From Pseudobutyrivibrio sp. (GTDB lineage: Bacteria; Bacillota; Clostridia; Lachnospirales; Lachnospiraceae): DNA of 64,000 nucleotides. The stretch covers positions 124,001-188,000 of the forward strand of contig JAFYYR010000026.1 of assembly GCA_017557435.1 (NCBI GenBank), in the 5' to 3' direction. Made by a program: the position numbers and the translations under genes. Below are positions 46,368 through 55,938 of this stretch, in pieces; positions within the stretch are counted from its first letter, which is position 1; every line of letters starts with the position of its first letter. The notes beneath the pieces were generated by a model. It did not search any database, had not been told where the DNA came from, and saw only the letters and a list, made by a program, of their open reading frames with translations.

Positions 46368-47378
46368 ATGAGTAAGATTTACATCCCGGAGGGTTATGCG
46401 TCGGCATTGGACCTTAAAGAGACACAGATTGCGATTAAGAAGGTTAAGGATTTTTTCCAGGCACAGCTTACAGCAGAACTTAATCTTCATCGTGTTACAG
46501 CTCCACTTTTTGTAGAGCCAGAATCTGGTCTTAACGACAATCTTAACGGTGTAGAAAGACCTGTTGCTTTCGGCGTTAAGGAGCAGGGTGATAAGGAAGT
46601 AGAAGTTGTTCATTCACTTGCTAAGTGGAAGAGAATGGCTCTTGGCAGATATAAGTTCAACGTAGGCGAAGGCCTTTACACAGACATGAATGCTATCCGT
46701 CGTGATGAAGATACAGATAATATTCATTCGATTTATGTTGACCAATGGGATTGGGAGTGTATAATAGAAAAGTCGGCTCGTAATGAGGAGACTCTTAAGA
46801 AGTATGTTAAGAGTGTCTATGCAGCACTTAGAGTCACAGAGAAATACATTGCGAATTCTTACGATTATGTAGAGTGTATTCTTCCTGAGGAGATTCACTT
46901 TATCACTACACAGGAGCTTGAGGACAGATGGCCTGAGCTTTCATCTAGTGAGCGTGAGTATGAGGCAGCCAAGGAATACGGAGCAATCTTCCTTATGAAG
47001 ATTGGCGATTTACTTGCTTCAGGTAAGAAGCATGACGGTCGTGCACCTGACTATGATGATTGGCAGTTAAATGGAGATATCATTGTTTACTACCCAGTTG
47101 ATGATATTTCACTTGAGCTTTCATCTATGGGTATCAGAGTAGACGAGGATAGTCTTAAGGCACAGCTTGATAAGGCTGGATGTCCTGAGAGGGCAGAGCT
47201 TCCATTCCAGAAGGCAGTTCTCGAGAAGAAGCTTCCATACACAATTGGTGGAGGTATCGGTCAGAGCCGTATCTGTATGTTCTTCCTTCGCAAGTGTCAT
47301 ATAGGAGAGGTTCAGTGTTCTTTCTGGCCAGAGAAAGATATTGCTTACGCTAGCGAAAGAGGCGTAATTATATTATAA
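46368..47378 (+). CDS. asnA: Aspartate-ammonia ligase (asparagine synthetase A)
   Basis: 336 residues, full length. AsnA makes asparagine from aspartate, ammonia and ATP, and is structurally related to class II synthetases. Family blocks include LNDNLNGVERPVAF, KWKRMALGRYKFNVGEG, LYTDMNAIRRDED, SIYVDQWDWE and the C-terminal GGGIGQSRICMFFL. AGGAGG precedes ATG 46368. Lying behind asnS, it places asparagine synthesis and tRNA-Asn charging under the same leader, so both should rise when charged tRNA-Asn falls. Confidence 0.96.
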   Translation: MSKIYIPEGYASALDLKETQIAIKKVKDFFQAQLTAELNLHRVTAPLFVEPESGLNDNLNGVERPVAFGVKEQGDKEVEVVHSLAKWKRMALGRYKFNVGEGLYTDMNAIRRDEDTDNIHSIYVDQWDWECIIEKSARNEETLKKYVKSVYAALRVTEKYIANSYDYVECILPEEIHFITTQELEDRWPELSSSEREYEAAKEYGAIFLMKIGDLLASGKKHDGRAPDYDDWQLNGDIIVYYPVDDISLELSSMGIRVDEDSLKAQLDKAGCPERAELPFQKAVLEKKLPYTIGGGIGQSRICMFFLRKCHIGEVQCSFWPEKDIAYASERGVIIL

Positions 47379-47382
47379 TTTT

Positions 47383-47418
47383 GAGTTGGCCCCGAAAGGG
47401 GCTAATTCTCTGTTTTTT
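47383..47418 (+). terminator. Terminator of the asn operon
   Basis: GAG, then TTGGCCCC around GAAA with GGGGCTAA, then CTC, followed by TGTTTTTT. Stem and T run are good. Confidence 0.8.
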
Positions 47419-47429
47419 GTAAAAATATA

Positions 47430-47458
47430 TTTACTTTAAAACTTTACTGTGCTAAACT
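47430..47458 (+). promoter_or_regulatory. Probable yerC promoter
   Basis: TTTACT (47430) and TAAACT (47453) are separated by 17 nt. Transcription from here would leave a leader of about 180 nt before the yerC start. Confidence 0.5.
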
Positions 47459-47464
47459 ATAGGA

Positions 47465-47640
47465 AAACAAGCACAGTAGTTTTGTGCGTCGTGGGCATAC
47501 GGTGTCCACTTTTGTTATGTAATGATATTTCCGTGTTTTCACGGGGGTTATAGTTTCTTGGTAGGCCACTGTTTTGCCGAGAGATAGTTAGTTTTGGAAA
47601 TTCTGGGTGGGTTATTTATTTTTATTAAATAGGAGTATAT
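47465..47640 (+). other. Structured 5' leader upstream of yerC
   Basis: Several short hairpins are visible: GCACA/TGTGC, GTGGGCA/TGTCCAC, CCGTG-TTTT-CACGG, and a GGT...GCC-rich segment near 47560-47580. The leader does not match a riboswitch consensus I can recall, and no terminator or obvious ribosome-binding-site occlusion was found. Function unknown. Confidence 0.4.
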
Positions 47641-47645
47641 GATTA

Positions 47646-47936
47646 ATGAATAAAAAACTTGAGACAGCAGAAATGGATGAGCTTCTTCGTGCAATACTTA
47701 GTCTTGAGACAGTAGAAGAAGCATACGAGTTCTTTGAGGATTTATGTACAGTTAACGAGATGGTTGCCATGAAGCAGCGTTTCGAGGTGGCTAAGATGCT
47801 TCGCGAGGAGCGTACATATCAGGATATTGCAGACGAGACTGGTGCTAGTTCAGCTACTATCAGTCGAGTTAATCGTGCATTAAATTATGGCAATGACGGC
47901 TATGATTTAGTTCTCAACAGAATTAGTAATGATTAA
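47646..47936 (+). CDS. yerC: YerC/YecD family TrpR-related protein
   Basis: 96 residues. The TrpR-like helix-turn-helix is clear: CTVNEMVAMKQRFEVAKML, then TYQDIADETGASSATISRVN. Proteins of this family are small DNA-binding proteins related to the tryptophan repressor but generally not shown to bind tryptophan. It lies about 1.4 kb upstream of the trp operon, separated by minus-strand genes, so a regulatory link to trp is possible only as speculation. A terminator follows. Confidence 0.9.
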   Translation: MNKKLETAEMDELLRAILSLETVEEAYEFFEDLCTVNEMVAMKQRFEVAKMLREERTYQDIADETGASSATISRVNRALNYGNDGYDLVLNRISND

Positions 47937-47949
47937 TAGATAATAATAT

Positions 47950-47977
47950 GACCAGGCTTTGTGCCTGGTCTTTTTTT
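47950..47977 (+). terminator. Rho-independent terminator after yerC
   Basis: GACCAGGC pairs with GCCTGGTC around TTTGT and runs into seven T residues. The T tract overlaps the stop codon of the converging ion-channel gene. Confidence 0.92.
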
Positions 47978-48704
47978 ATAGTTCGTATTTTGATTTCTTC
48001 TTCGTTATCTCTGCCATGTAGGCGGCGGTAATGATACCAGTTGGAAGTGCGATGACTGCCATGCCAACAAGGGCTGATATCATGGTGATGAGGCGGCCTA
48101 TTGTGGTTACCGGATAGATGTCACCGTATCCGATGGTCGTAATGGAAATGGTGGCCCAGTACAGGGCATCGAAAAAGTTGTTAAAAAGATTTGGCTCAAG
48201 CTGGAAGATCAGCATTGCTGCCCCAAATATGTAAATGATAATTAGGAACAAAACAGCTATAAGCTGAGACTTTACTTTTCTTATTACATTTCTGATGATA
48301 ATCATTGTCTTAGAGTAGCGAACTAATTTTAGCATTCGAAAGACTCTAAACAATCTAAGAAGAGAAATAAACCCTGACACAGGTATAAAAATATAAACTA
48401 CAGGAACAATAGATAGGAAATCAAATATGGCAAGTGGGGTAAAAATATAGGCTATATATGCTCTATAGTTTTGATATCCCATCTTGTAGTCAGCGGTGTA
48501 GACTCTGGCGGCGTAGTCGATGACGAAAAGTATGCTGACGAATATATCAATTGCCACTAGATAGTTATTCATTTCCTTTACGGTCAGAGGAAGTAGACCT
48601 ACGATGATGGCTGTTGTCATAAGCCTGTCGTAGGCGCGGCTAGATATATCACCTATGCTGGATACCTCAATTACTTCGTATATGCGTCGCTTAAAATCGT
48701 ACAT
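47976..48704 (-). CDS. Voltage-gated potassium channel-like ion transporter
   Basis: 242 residues with six membrane helices. An S4-like voltage sensor rich in Arg is visible (LLRLFRVFRMLKLVRYSK, about residues 115-132), then the pore loop with the potassium selectivity filter ATISITTIGYGDIYPVT (about 190-206). There is no cytoplasmic RCK domain. It starts just after the stop codon of the 51-residue gene at 48714, with TAGGAG overlapping that stop, so the two are translationally linked. Confidence 0.92.
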   Translation of the reverse strand: MYDFKRRIYEVIEVSSIGDISSRAYDRLMTTAIIVGLLPLTVKEMNNYLVAIDIFVSILFVIDYAARVYTADYKMGYQNYRAYIAYIFTPLAIFDFLSIVPVVYIFIPVSGFISLLRLFRVFRMLKLVRYSKTMIIIRNVIRKVKSQLIAVLFLIIIYIFGAAMLIFQLEPNLFNNFFDALYWATISITTIGYGDIYPVTTIGRLITMISALVGMAVIALPTGIITAAYMAEITKKKSKYEL

Positions 48705-48713
48705 GGTAATCTC

Positions 48714-48869
48714 CTAGAAAAATCCCTTGTAAAAAGCTATAAATCCAAGAATAGCAAGAGCAACAGTTATAACATTGCACAGAAAAACAAAGCGTCTTGC
48801 CTGCTTGGTCTTATTGCTTTGGATTACGCCGGAATCACTTATGAAGTTGTCTGTGTTATGATCTGCCAT
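48714..48869 (-). CDS. 51-residue single-helix membrane protein
   Basis: A short gene ahead of the channel gene. It begins MADHNTDNFISDSGV with a polar N-terminal half, a basic stretch (KTKQARR) and one membrane helix (VFLCNVITVALAILGFIAFY), ending KGFF. A GTGAGG site precedes its ATG. The channel gene begins 9 nt after its stop. By the positive-inside rule the N terminus is cytoplasmic. It may be an accessory subunit of the channel or simply an unannotated small membrane protein; no family was recognised. Confidence 0.68.
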   Translation of the reverse strand: MADHNTDNFISDSGVIQSNKTKQARRFVFLCNVITVALAILGFIAFYKGFF

Positions 48870-48967
48870 ATATACCTCACTTTTTTGGTATTATGGGTTT
48901 ATAGTAGCATTAGTGTGTGAAAATTCTTTATCTAAATAGTTAAATCTAAAAATAATCTAATTATTTA

Positions 48968-48996
48968 TTGACATGAGAAGGGGTTGGTGCTAATAT
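48968..48996 (+). promoter_or_regulatory. Promoter of the trp operon
   Basis: Consensus TTGACA (48968-48973) and TAATAT (48991-48996) with a 17-nt spacer, directly before the T-box leader. Confidence 0.85.
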
Positions 48997-49007
48997 TACT
49001 TCAACAT

Positions 49008-49292
49008 AATAAAGTACTAAACCGATGAGGGAGAAGAGTACCTCTTCATGATGTCTAAGAGAGAGCTGCGATGGTGGGATGCAGTAGGATAGTGATTTGG
49101 GAATGGACTCCTGAGGGCGTGAGGAAATAACAGTTTTGTTAGAGTATTGCACGACGTAGGACATACGTTAGTTGTCATGGATATGTTGGTATCCTGTAAG
49201 CGCATGGCATAGTCATGAATTCAAGGTGGCACCGCGGATAAGAAATATTCGTCCTTGATGGAAACTTAAGGTTTCTGTCAGGGGCTTTTTTA
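49008..49292 (+). promoter_or_regulatory. Tryptophan T-box leader
   Basis: All main T-box parts can be read: the stem I base near 49020, AGAGAG (49050 area) with the apical GGTG loop, and the specifier codon TGG (Trp) at 49104-49106 in the usual GAA-TGG-A context. The T-box sequence AAGGTGGCACCGCGG lies at 49223-49237, and the antiterminator pairs CAAGG (49222) with CCTTG (49253). Uncharged tRNA-Trp should stabilise the antiterminator and switch on the trp operon. Confidence 0.95.
49251..49292 (+). terminator. T-box regulated terminator
   Basis: CCTTGATGGAAAC pairs with GTTTCTGTCAGGGG around TTAAG, followed by six T residues. It shares CCTTG with the antiterminator, so only one can form at a time. 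Confidence 0.92.
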
Positions 49293-49334
49293 TTTCCTCA
49301 GAAACCAGAACAGGATTACAAAGGAGGAGAAAAA

Positions 49335-50396
49335 ATGATCAAAGAAGCAATTGTAAAAATCGTTAACAAGGGAGATTTGACTTACGATGAGGCATACGCT
49401 GTTATGAATGAGATTATGGATGGTGAGACTAGCCAGACACAGAATGCAGCGTTTTTATCAGCACTTTCTACTAAGAGCGCTAAGGCTGAGACAACAGAGG
49501 AGATTGCAGGTTGTGCAGCAGCCATGAGAGAGCATGCTTTAAAGGTTAACACTGGCATGGAGGTTTTTGAAATCGTAGGAACAGGTGGAGATAACGCCCA
49601 CAGCTTTAATATTTCTACTACTTCAGCACTTGTAGCAGCAGCTGGTGGTATGAAGGTTGCTAAGCACGGTAATAGAGCAGCTTCATCACTTTGCGGTACA
49701 GCTGATTGCCTTGAGGCTCTCGGTGTTAACATTGCACAGGACCCAGAAAAGTGTGTTGAGCTTCTTGAGAAGGTAGGCATGTGTTTCTTCTTCGCTCAGA
49801 AGTATCACACATCTATGAAGTATGTAGGAGCTATCAGAAAGGAACTTGGTTTTAGAACAGTATTTAACATTTTAGGACCACTTACTAATCCAGCTACTCC
49901 AGCAATGCAGCTTTTAGGTGTTTATGATGAGTATCTTGTAGAGCCACTTGCTCAGGTACTTATCAGCCTGGGTGTAAAAAGAGGTATGGTTGTATACGGT
50001 ATGGACAAGCTTGATGAGATTTCAATGAGCGCACCTACTAAGGTATGCGAGATCAAGGACGGATGGTACAAGACATACGTCATCGAGCCAGAGGATTTTG
50101 GTTTCTCTAAGTGCACAAAGGATGATTTAAAGGGTGGCACTCCAGAGGAGAATGCAAAAATCACTAGAGAGATTTTAAATGGTGCCAAGGGACCAAAGAG
50201 AGATGCAGTTCTTATGAATGCAGGTGCTTCTCTTTACATCGGTGGCAAGGCTGATTCATTTAAGGCAGGTATCGAGCTTGCAGCAAGCATCATTGATTCA
50301 GGTAAGGCACTTGAGACATTAGAGAAATTTATTATAGTTAGCAACGATATTAAGGAAGATGTTTCTGCAAGTGATGCAAAGACTAGTGCAGTTTAG
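49335..50396 (+). CDS. trpD: Anthranilate phosphoribosyltransferase
   Basis: 353 residues, first structural gene of the operon. TrpD transfers phosphoribose from PRPP to anthranilate. Signature blocks: [41 protein letters not shown], and [13 protein letters not shown]. An AAAGGAGGAG site precedes ATG 49335. The C-terminal tail of about 15 residues ([16 protein letters not shown]) extends slightly past the usual end. trpC starts 9 nt downstream. Confidence 0.96.
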   Translation: MIKEAIVKIVNKGDLTYDEAYAVMNEIMDGETSQTQNAAFLSALSTKSAKAETTEEIAGCAAAMREHALKVNTGMEVFEIVGTGGDNAHSFNISTTSALVAAAGGMKVAKHGNRAASSLCGTADCLEALGVNIAQDPEKCVELLEKVGMCFFFAQKYHTSMKYVGAIRKELGFRTVFNILGPLTNPATPAMQLLGVYDEYLVEPLAQVLISLGVKRGMVVYGMDKLDEISMSAPTKVCEIKDGWYKTYVIEPEDFGFSKCTKDDLKGGTPEENAKITREILNGAKGPKRDAVLMNAGASLYIGGKADSFKAGIELAASIIDSGKALETLEKFIIVSNDIKEDVSASDAKTSAV

Positions 50397-50405
50397 GAGA
50401 TTTTT

Positions 50406-51185
50406 ATGAATATACTTGATGAGCTGGCAGAATATGCAAAAGTAAGAGTTGAAGAGGCAAAAAAGCAAAGATCACTTGAGGAAGTTAAATCCCAGGCATT
50501 ATCAATGACAAAGGGCGATTTTGAATTTGAAAAAGCCCTTAAAAAAGAAGGTATGAGTTTTATTTGCGAATGCAAAAAGGCATCTCCTTCAAAGGGAATT
50601 ATCGCAGAGGAATTTGACTATCTTACTATTGCTAAGGACTATGAGGCAGCGGGAGCTGATTGCATTTCAGTTTTAACAGAGCCTAAGTGGTTTTTAGGAA
50701 GTGATGAGTATCTTAAGGAAATTGCAGCATCAGTTACCATTCCTGTTATCCGCAAGGATTTTACAGTAGATGAATACATGATTTACGAGGCAAAAATACT
50801 TGGTGCTAAGGCGGTACTTTTGATTTGCTCCATCCTTTCTGAGGAACAGATTAGAGAGTATATTCGTATATGCGATACACTTGGAATTAGTTCTTTGGTT
50901 GAGGCTCATGATGAGGCAGAGATTCAGATGGCAGCTAGAGCTGGCGCTAGAGTCATTGGTGTTAACAACAGAAATCTTAAGGATTTTTCAGTTGATACTT
51001 CAAATAGCAGACGCTTGAGACAGCTGATTCCAGATGATGTAGTTTTTGTTTCAGAAAGCGGAATCAAAGATGCTAGAGATATAGAGCTTTTAAATGAGGC
51101 TAAAGTAGATGCGGTCTTAATTGGTGAGACCTTGATGAAGGCTGAGGATAAGGCAGCTAAGCTTAAGGAATTAAGAGGGAATTGA
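50406..51185 (+). CDS. trpC: Indole-3-glycerol phosphate synthase
   Basis: 259-residue TIM-barrel enzyme that closes the indole ring. Active-site segments include [15 protein letters not shown] (Lys and Ser), [29 protein letters not shown] and [17 protein letters not shown]. It is the normal length for a stand-alone TrpC. One nucleotide separates its stop from the next ATG, so translation is probably coupled to the trpF-trpB fusion. Confidence 0.96.
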   Translation: MNILDELAEYAKVRVEEAKKQRSLEEVKSQALSMTKGDFEFEKALKKEGMSFICECKKASPSKGIIAEEFDYLTIAKDYEAAGADCISVLTEPKWFLGSDEYLKEIAASVTIPVIRKDFTVDEYMIYEAKILGAKAVLLICSILSEEQIREYIRICDTLGISSLVEAHDEAEIQMAARAGARVIGVNNRNLKDFSVDTSNSRRLRQLIPDDVVFVSESGIKDARDIELLNEAKVDAVLIGETLMKAEDKAAKLKELRGN

Positions 51186-51186
51186 T

Positions 51187-52977
51187 ATGACAGCAATTAA
51201 ATTATGTGGACTTACAAGAGAAGAAGACATTAAAAAGGCAAATGAAGTTAAGCCTGAATATGTCGGATTCGTCTTCTATGAGAAAAGTAGACGAAAAGTA
51301 TCAAAGGACCAGGCTAAGAAATTTAGAGAGATGCTTAATCCTGAAATCAAAACAGTAGGAGTTTTCGTGGATGCTAATCCAGTGGAAATCGAGGATTTAT
51401 TCCAGGAGAAAATCATAGATGTGGCTCAGCTTCATGGACATGAGGATGAGGAATATATCAAGGAGCTTCAGGACAAGAGTATCCCTGTAATCAAGATGTT
51501 TAAGGGCGATTCTCCTGAGGAGTTGCTTAAGGCAGAGAAATCCAGCGCAGACATGATTATGTTCGATGCAGGCAAGGGCGAGGGCAACACTCTTAACTGG
51601 AACCTTCTTACTTATGTAGAGCGACCATTTATTTTAGCAGGTGGCCTTAATCAGGAAAATGTTGCAGAGGCAATTAAGACAACTAATCCTTATGCTGTAG
51701 ATGTAAGCACAGGTATTGAAACTGACAAGCTAAAGGATGGCCAGAAGATAAAAGAATTCGTAAATGCGGTAAGAGAGGATGCAAAAGTGGTGAAAAGCAA
51801 GGGCAGATTTGGTATCCATGGTGGACAGTATATTCCTGAGACACTGATGAATGCAGTAAATGAGCTTGAAGAAGCATACAATCACTATAAAGATGATCCA
51901 GAGTTCAATCGTGAGTTAAAGGAACTCCTTGATAACTATGCAGGTCGTCCTAGCCTTTTATATTATGCTAAGAAGATGACTGAGGATTTAGGCGGAGCCA
52001 AAATTTATCTTAAGAGAGAGGATTTGAATCACACAGGTTCTCACAAGATTAACAACGTATTAGGTCAGGCTCTTCTTGCTAAGAAAATGGGTAAGACAAG
52101 ACTTATTGCAGAGACAGGTGCAGGTCAGCACGGTGTTGCAACTGCAACTGCAGCAGCACTTCTTGGCATGGAATGTGTTGTTTTCATGGGAGAGGAAGAC
52201 ACTAAGCGTCAGGCTCTTAATGTATATAGAATGAAGCTTTTAGGTGCAGATGTAGTGCCAGTAACTAGCGGCACAGCAACACTTAAGGATGCAGTATCTG
52301 AGTGCATGCGCGAGTGGACTACAAGAATCGATGACACACATTATTGCCTTGGTTCTGTTATGGGACCACATCCATTCCCTACAATTGTTAGAGATTTCCA
52401 GGCTGTTATTTCAAAGGAAAGCAGACAGCAGATATTAGAGTTAGAGGGCAGACTTCCAGATGCTGTTATCGCATGTGTTGGCGGTGGTAGCAATGCCATG
52501 GGTAGCTTCTATCACTACATTGGCGACGAGGGAGTTAAGCTTATTGGTTGTGAGGCAGCAGGTAGAGGTATTGATACATTTGAGACAGCTGCAACAGTTA
52601 ATACTGGTAAGGTAGGTATTTTCCACGGTATGAAGTCATATTTCTGCCAGGATAAGTACGGCCAGATTGCTCCAGTTTACTCTATTTCAGCTGGTCTTGA
52701 TTATCCAGGTGTTGGACCAGAGCATGCTTATCTTCACGATATTCATAGAGCAGAGTATGTTCCAGTTACAGATGTAGAGGCAGTAGAGGCATTTGAGTAC
52801 ATTGCAAAGACAGAGGGAATCATTGCCGCTATCGAGAGCTCACATGCTATTGCATACGCTAGAAAGCTTGCACCTACAATGGACAAGGACCAGATTATTA
52901 TTGTTACAGTTTCAGGCCGCGGTGATAAGGACTGCGCAGCCATCGCCCGCTACAGAGGGGAGGACATCTATGAGTAA
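51187..52977 (+). CDS. trpFB: Phosphoribosylanthranilate isomerase / tryptophan synthase beta fusion
   Basis: 596 residues encoding two enzymes in one chain. Residues 1 to about 200 are TrpF ([51 protein letters not shown]). Residues about 205-596 are TrpB ([23 protein letters not shown] lysine in [49 protein letters not shown]). No frameshift or stop lies between them. The fusion links two non-consecutive steps, isomerisation and the final indole plus serine condensation. trpA overlaps its end by 8 nt. Confidence 0.95.
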   Translation: MTAIKLCGLTREEDIKKANEVKPEYVGFVFYEKSRRKVSKDQAKKFREMLNPEIKTVGVFVDANPVEIEDLFQEKIIDVAQLHGHEDEEYIKELQDKSIPVIKMFKGDSPEELLKAEKSSADMIMFDAGKGEGNTLNWNLLTYVERPFILAGGLNQENVAEAIKTTNPYAVDVSTGIETDKLKDGQKIKEFVNAVREDAKVVKSKGRFGIHGGQYIPETLMNAVNELEEAYNHYKDDPEFNRELKELLDNYAGRPSLLYYAKKMTEDLGGAKIYLKREDLNHTGSHKINNVLGQALLAKKMGKTRLIAETGAGQHGVATATAAALLGMECVVFMGEEDTKRQALNVYRMKLLGADVVPVTSGTATLKDAVSECMREWTTRIDDTHYCLGSVMGPHPFPTIVRDFQAVISKESRQQILELEGRLPDAVIACVGGGSNAMGSFYHYIGDEGVKLIGCEAAGRGIDTFETAATVNTGKVGIFHGMKSYFCQDKYGQIAPVYSISAGLDYPGVGPEHAYLHDIHRAEYVPVTDVEAVEAFEYIAKTEGIIAAIESSHAIAYARKLAPTMDKDQIIIVTVSGRGDKDCAAIARYRGEDIYE

Positions 52978-53743
52978 GATTACAGAAGCATTTACAAATA
53001 AAGCATTTATCCCATTTATTACATGTGGAGATCCAGACCTTGATACAACAAAGCAAATCATAAAAGAATTGGCTGCAAATGGCGCTGATTTAATAGAGCT
53101 TGGTATTCCATTTTCTGACCCAACAGCAGAGGGACCAGTAATCATGGAGGCCAATATTAGAGCACTTAAAAATAATGTTACAACTGATGATGTTTTCGAC
53201 ATGGTTGCAGAAGTCAGTGGTGAAGTTTCTATTCCACTTGTTTTCATGACCTATGCAAATGTTGTTTATTCATACGGAATCGACAGATTCTTTGAGAAAT
53301 GTCAGGCTACAGGAATATGTGGAATCATTTTACCTGACGTACCATTTGAGGAAAAGGCAGAGTTTGAAGATGCAGCTGCAGAATATGGCGTAGAGTTTAT
53401 TTCTATGGTTGCTCCTACATCAGAGGACAGAATCGATTTGATTTCATCAGATGCTAAGGGATTTATTTACATCGTTTCAAGCCTTGGTGTTACAGGAGAG
53501 CGTTCTAAGCTCAACGGAAATATTAAGGCAGTGGTTGAGCGAGTTCGCAAGAATACTAATGTCCCTTGTGCAGTAGGATTTGGAATTTCTACACCGGAGC
53601 AGGCAGCTGAGATGGCAGACATTTCCGATGGAGCCATCGTAGGTTCAGCCATTGTAAAAGTGGTTGCACAGTACGGGAAAGACGCACCAAAGCACGTGGG
53701 ACAATTCGTTAAATCAATGAAAGAGGCTTATCATGTTTCCTAG
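52970..53743 (+). CDS. trpA: Tryptophan synthase alpha chain
   Basis: 257-residue TIM barrel that cleaves indole-3-glycerol phosphate and channels indole to Trp[13 protein letters not shown] opens the barrel. The catalytic Glu is in [17 protein letters not shown]; the position matching the second catalytic acid of the Salmonella enzyme (Asp60, in ADGP) reads Glu here, a conservative change that I believe also occurs in other Firmicutes. The ATG at 52970 overlaps the trpFB end and follows GAGGGGAGGA; an in-frame start at 52793 would be antagonistic to the trpB frame. It overlaps trpE by 11 nt. Confidence 0.95.
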   Translation: MSKITEAFTNKAFIPFITCGDPDLDTTKQIIKELAANGADLIELGIPFSDPTAEGPVIMEANIRALKNNVTTDDVFDMVAEVSGEVSIPLVFMTYANVVYSYGIDRFFEKCQATGICGIILPDVPFEEKAEFEDAAAEYGVEFISMVAPTSEDRIDLISSDAKGFIYIVSSLGVTGERSKLNGNIKAVVERVRKNTNVPCAVGFGISTPEQAAEMADISDGAIVGSAIVKVVAQYGKDAPKHVGQFVKSMKEAYHVS

Positions 53744-55241
53744 TATCGAAGAAGTAGTACGACTTGCAAAGACAAATGAATACAGAAGAATTCCAGTTGC
53801 TATAGAGATGCTTTCTGACAGCTTGACAACTATTGAGGCTGTGCGCATTTTACGAAATGCCAGCCATCAGTGTTACTTACTAGAGAGTGCCAGTCAGACA
53901 GAGACATGGGGCAGATATTCATTTCTGGGATTTAACCCTAAGATGGAAATCACTTGTCAGGATGGACTTGTTTCCATAAAGGAAAATAGTGGTGACAGCA
54001 AGACTCTGATCGAAGAGAGAAAAGTGGCCCATCCAGGTGAGATTTTAAGAGAGGTTATTAAAAGATATAAGTCTCCTACCATCCAGGGTTTGCCTACATT
54101 TACAGGCGGTCTTGTGGGATATTTTTCTTATGACTACATCAAATATAGTGAGCCAAAGCTTGTCCTTGAAAATCACGGTGAGGATGAGTTCAAGGATATG
54201 GATTTGATGCTCTTTGATGATGTAATAGCATTTGATAATTTTAGGCAGAAAATATATTTAATTACAGGTATATCTGTGGGAGATATTTTTGGTGATGAAA
54301 AAGAAATCGCTGCCGAATACGCAAATGCGAATTTACGTCTTGAGTCTCTTAAGGAGATTCTTACAAAGGGAAAGAAAAAGGAGTTTGAGCCACTTAAGCT
54401 TAACTCTGAGATTCAGCCTAAATTCACTAAGGCTGAGTATGGCAATATGGTTGAGAAGGCGAAAAACTACATCAAGGAAGGTGACATTTTCCAAGTAGTT
54501 CTTTCCAATCCACTGATAGCTAAGGCACAGGGAAGCTTGTTTGATGTGTATCGACTCCTTCGAGCTAGCAACCCATCTCCTTACATGTTTTATTTTTCAA
54601 GTGATGACATCGAAATCGCTGGAGCATCACCTGAGACACTTGTTAAGGTAGAGCAGCGAAAGGTCAGCACATTCCCACTTGCCGGAACTAGACCTAGAGG
54701 TAAGGATGCTACAGAGGACGAGGCATTAGAAGTGGAGCTTCTTGCTGATGAAAAAGAAAGAGCTGAGCACAATATGCTTGTGGATTTAGGTCGCAATGAT
54801 ATTGGAAAAATCAGTCGAATCGGCTCGGTAAATGTGGAAAAGTACATGGGAATAGAGCGATATTCTCACGTAATGCATATAGGCTCAACAGTTGTTGGCG
54901 AACTGGCTGAGGACAAGGATGTAATCGATGCGGTAGATGCCATCCTTCCAGCTGGAACACTTTCAGGAGCACCTAAATTTAGAGCTTGCGAGATTATAGA
55001 AGAGCTAGAGCAGAGCAAGCGCGGTATTTACGGCGGAGCACTGGGATATATTGATTTCTCAGGCAATCTGGATGTGTGTATAGCCATTAGACTTGTGTAT
55101 AAGAAAGATGATAGTATATGCATTCGCTCAGGAGCAGGTATCGTATTTGATTCTGTTCCAGAAAAGGAAGCAGAGGAATGCATTAATAAGGCCAAAGCAG
55201 TTGTAAAGGCTGTGGAGCAGGCCGAGGGAGGATTAGAATGA
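53733..55241 (+). CDS. trpE: Anthranilate synthase component I
   Basis: 502 residues. The feedback-type LLES element (CYLLESASQTETWGRYSFLG) near residue 50 suggests tryptophan inhibition. The chorismate-binding domain has FPLAGTRPRGKD, DLGRNDIGKI, ERYSHVMHI, and GTLSGAPKFRACEII. It converts chorismate to anthranilate with ammonia supplied by TrpG. Its position near the end of the operon, after trpA, differs from the usual trpE-first order. It overlaps trpG by ATGA. Confidence 0.96.
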   Translation: MFPSIEEVVRLAKTNEYRRIPVAIEMLSDSLTTIEAVRILRNASHQCYLLESASQTETWGRYSFLGFNPKMEITCQDGLVSIKENSGDSKTLIEERKVAHPGEILREVIKRYKSPTIQGLPTFTGGLVGYFSYDYIKYSEPKLVLENHGEDEFKDMDLMLFDDVIAFDNFRQKIYLITGISVGDIFGDEKEIAAEYANANLRLESLKEILTKGKKKEFEPLKLNSEIQPKFTKAEYGNMVEKAKNYIKEGDIFQVVLSNPLIAKAQGSLFDVYRLLRASNPSPYMFYFSSDDIEIAGASPETLVKVEQRKVSTFPLAGTRPRGKDATEDEALEVELLADEKERAEHNMLVDLGRNDIGKISRIGSVNVEKYMGIERYSHVMHIGSTVVGELAEDKDVIDAVDAILPAGTLSGAPKFRACEIIEELEQSKRGIYGGALGYIDFSGNLDVCIAIRLVYKKDDSICIRSGAGIVFDSVPEKEAEECINKAKAVVKAVEQAEGGLE

Positions 55242-55804
55242 TTTTATTAATTGATAACTATGATAGCTTTTCCTATAACTTGTATCAATTGATAGGCGCC
55301 ATTGAGCCAGATGTGAGAGTTGTGAGAAATGATGAACTTCGTATAAGCGATATTGAGAAAATGAATCCAAGTCAGATTATTATTTCTCCAGGACCAGGTC
55401 GACCAATAGACGCTGGAATCTGCGAAGAGGTAATAGCTCATTTTGCAGGTAAGATACCTATTCTTGGAGTGTGTTTAGGCCATCAGGCTATATGTGAGAC
55501 TTTTGGCGCTACAATCACCTATGCTAGAGAGCTGAAGCATGGCAAACAGTCTAGGGTAAAAGTAGACAGAGCCTGCAAAGTTTTCAAGGGTCTTCCTGAT
55601 GAGATAAAGGTGGCTAGATATCACTCACTTGCAGCAGATTCAAACACACTTCCTGGTAATTTACAGGTGGTTGCCCTTTCCGATGACAATGATGTGATGG
55701 CAGTAAAGCACAAGGATTACGAGATCTATGGTCTGCAGTTCCATCCAGAATCTATTTTGACTCCAGATGGCAGACAGATGATGGAGAATTTCCTTAGAGC
55801 ATAA
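55238..55804 (+). CDS. trpG: Anthranilate synthase component II (glutamine amidotransferase)
   Basis: 188-residue class I glutamine amidotransferase. The triad is visible: Cys in ILGVCLGHQAI, and His plus Glu in LQFHPESILTPDG. ILLIDNYDSFSYNLYQ is the usual N terminus. It starts within the trpE stop codon (ATGA), indicating coupling and equal amounts of the two subunits. The family also covers para-aminobenzoate synthase (PabA), so it may serve both pathways. Last gene of the operon. Confidence 0.95.
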   Translation: MILLIDNYDSFSYNLYQLIGAIEPDVRVVRNDELRISDIEKMNPSQIIISPGPGRPIDAGICEEVIAHFAGKIPILGVCLGHQAICETFGATITYARELKHGKQSRVKVDRACKVFKGLPDEIKVARYHSLAADSNTLPGNLQVVALSDDNDVMAVKHKDYEIYGLQFHPESILTPDGRQMMENFLRA

Positions 55805-55874
55805 ATTTTACAAGGTGGAATGATTAGGGTTCGATATTTAATCCTATTTTCCACGTGTCAATTATGATAAAATG

Positions 55875-55911
55875 TAAGATGTAGTTTTGTGTACTACATC
55901 TTATTTTTTTA
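55875..55911 (+). terminator. Terminator of the trp operon
   Basis: TAAGATGTAGT pairs with ACTACATCTTA around TTTGTGT and runs into seven T residues. A weaker stem with GTGGAA/TTCCAC ends (55815-55854) precedes it. Confidence 0.92.
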
Positions 55912-55938
55912 GCAACTTATTTTCTTGCGAGGTGGAAA

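Noticed and set aside
52793-52969. Longer trpA starting inside trpFB
   Set aside because: The additional 59 residues overlap the conserved TrpB C terminus in another frame and are not TrpA-like; ATG 52970 has a strong ribosome binding site.
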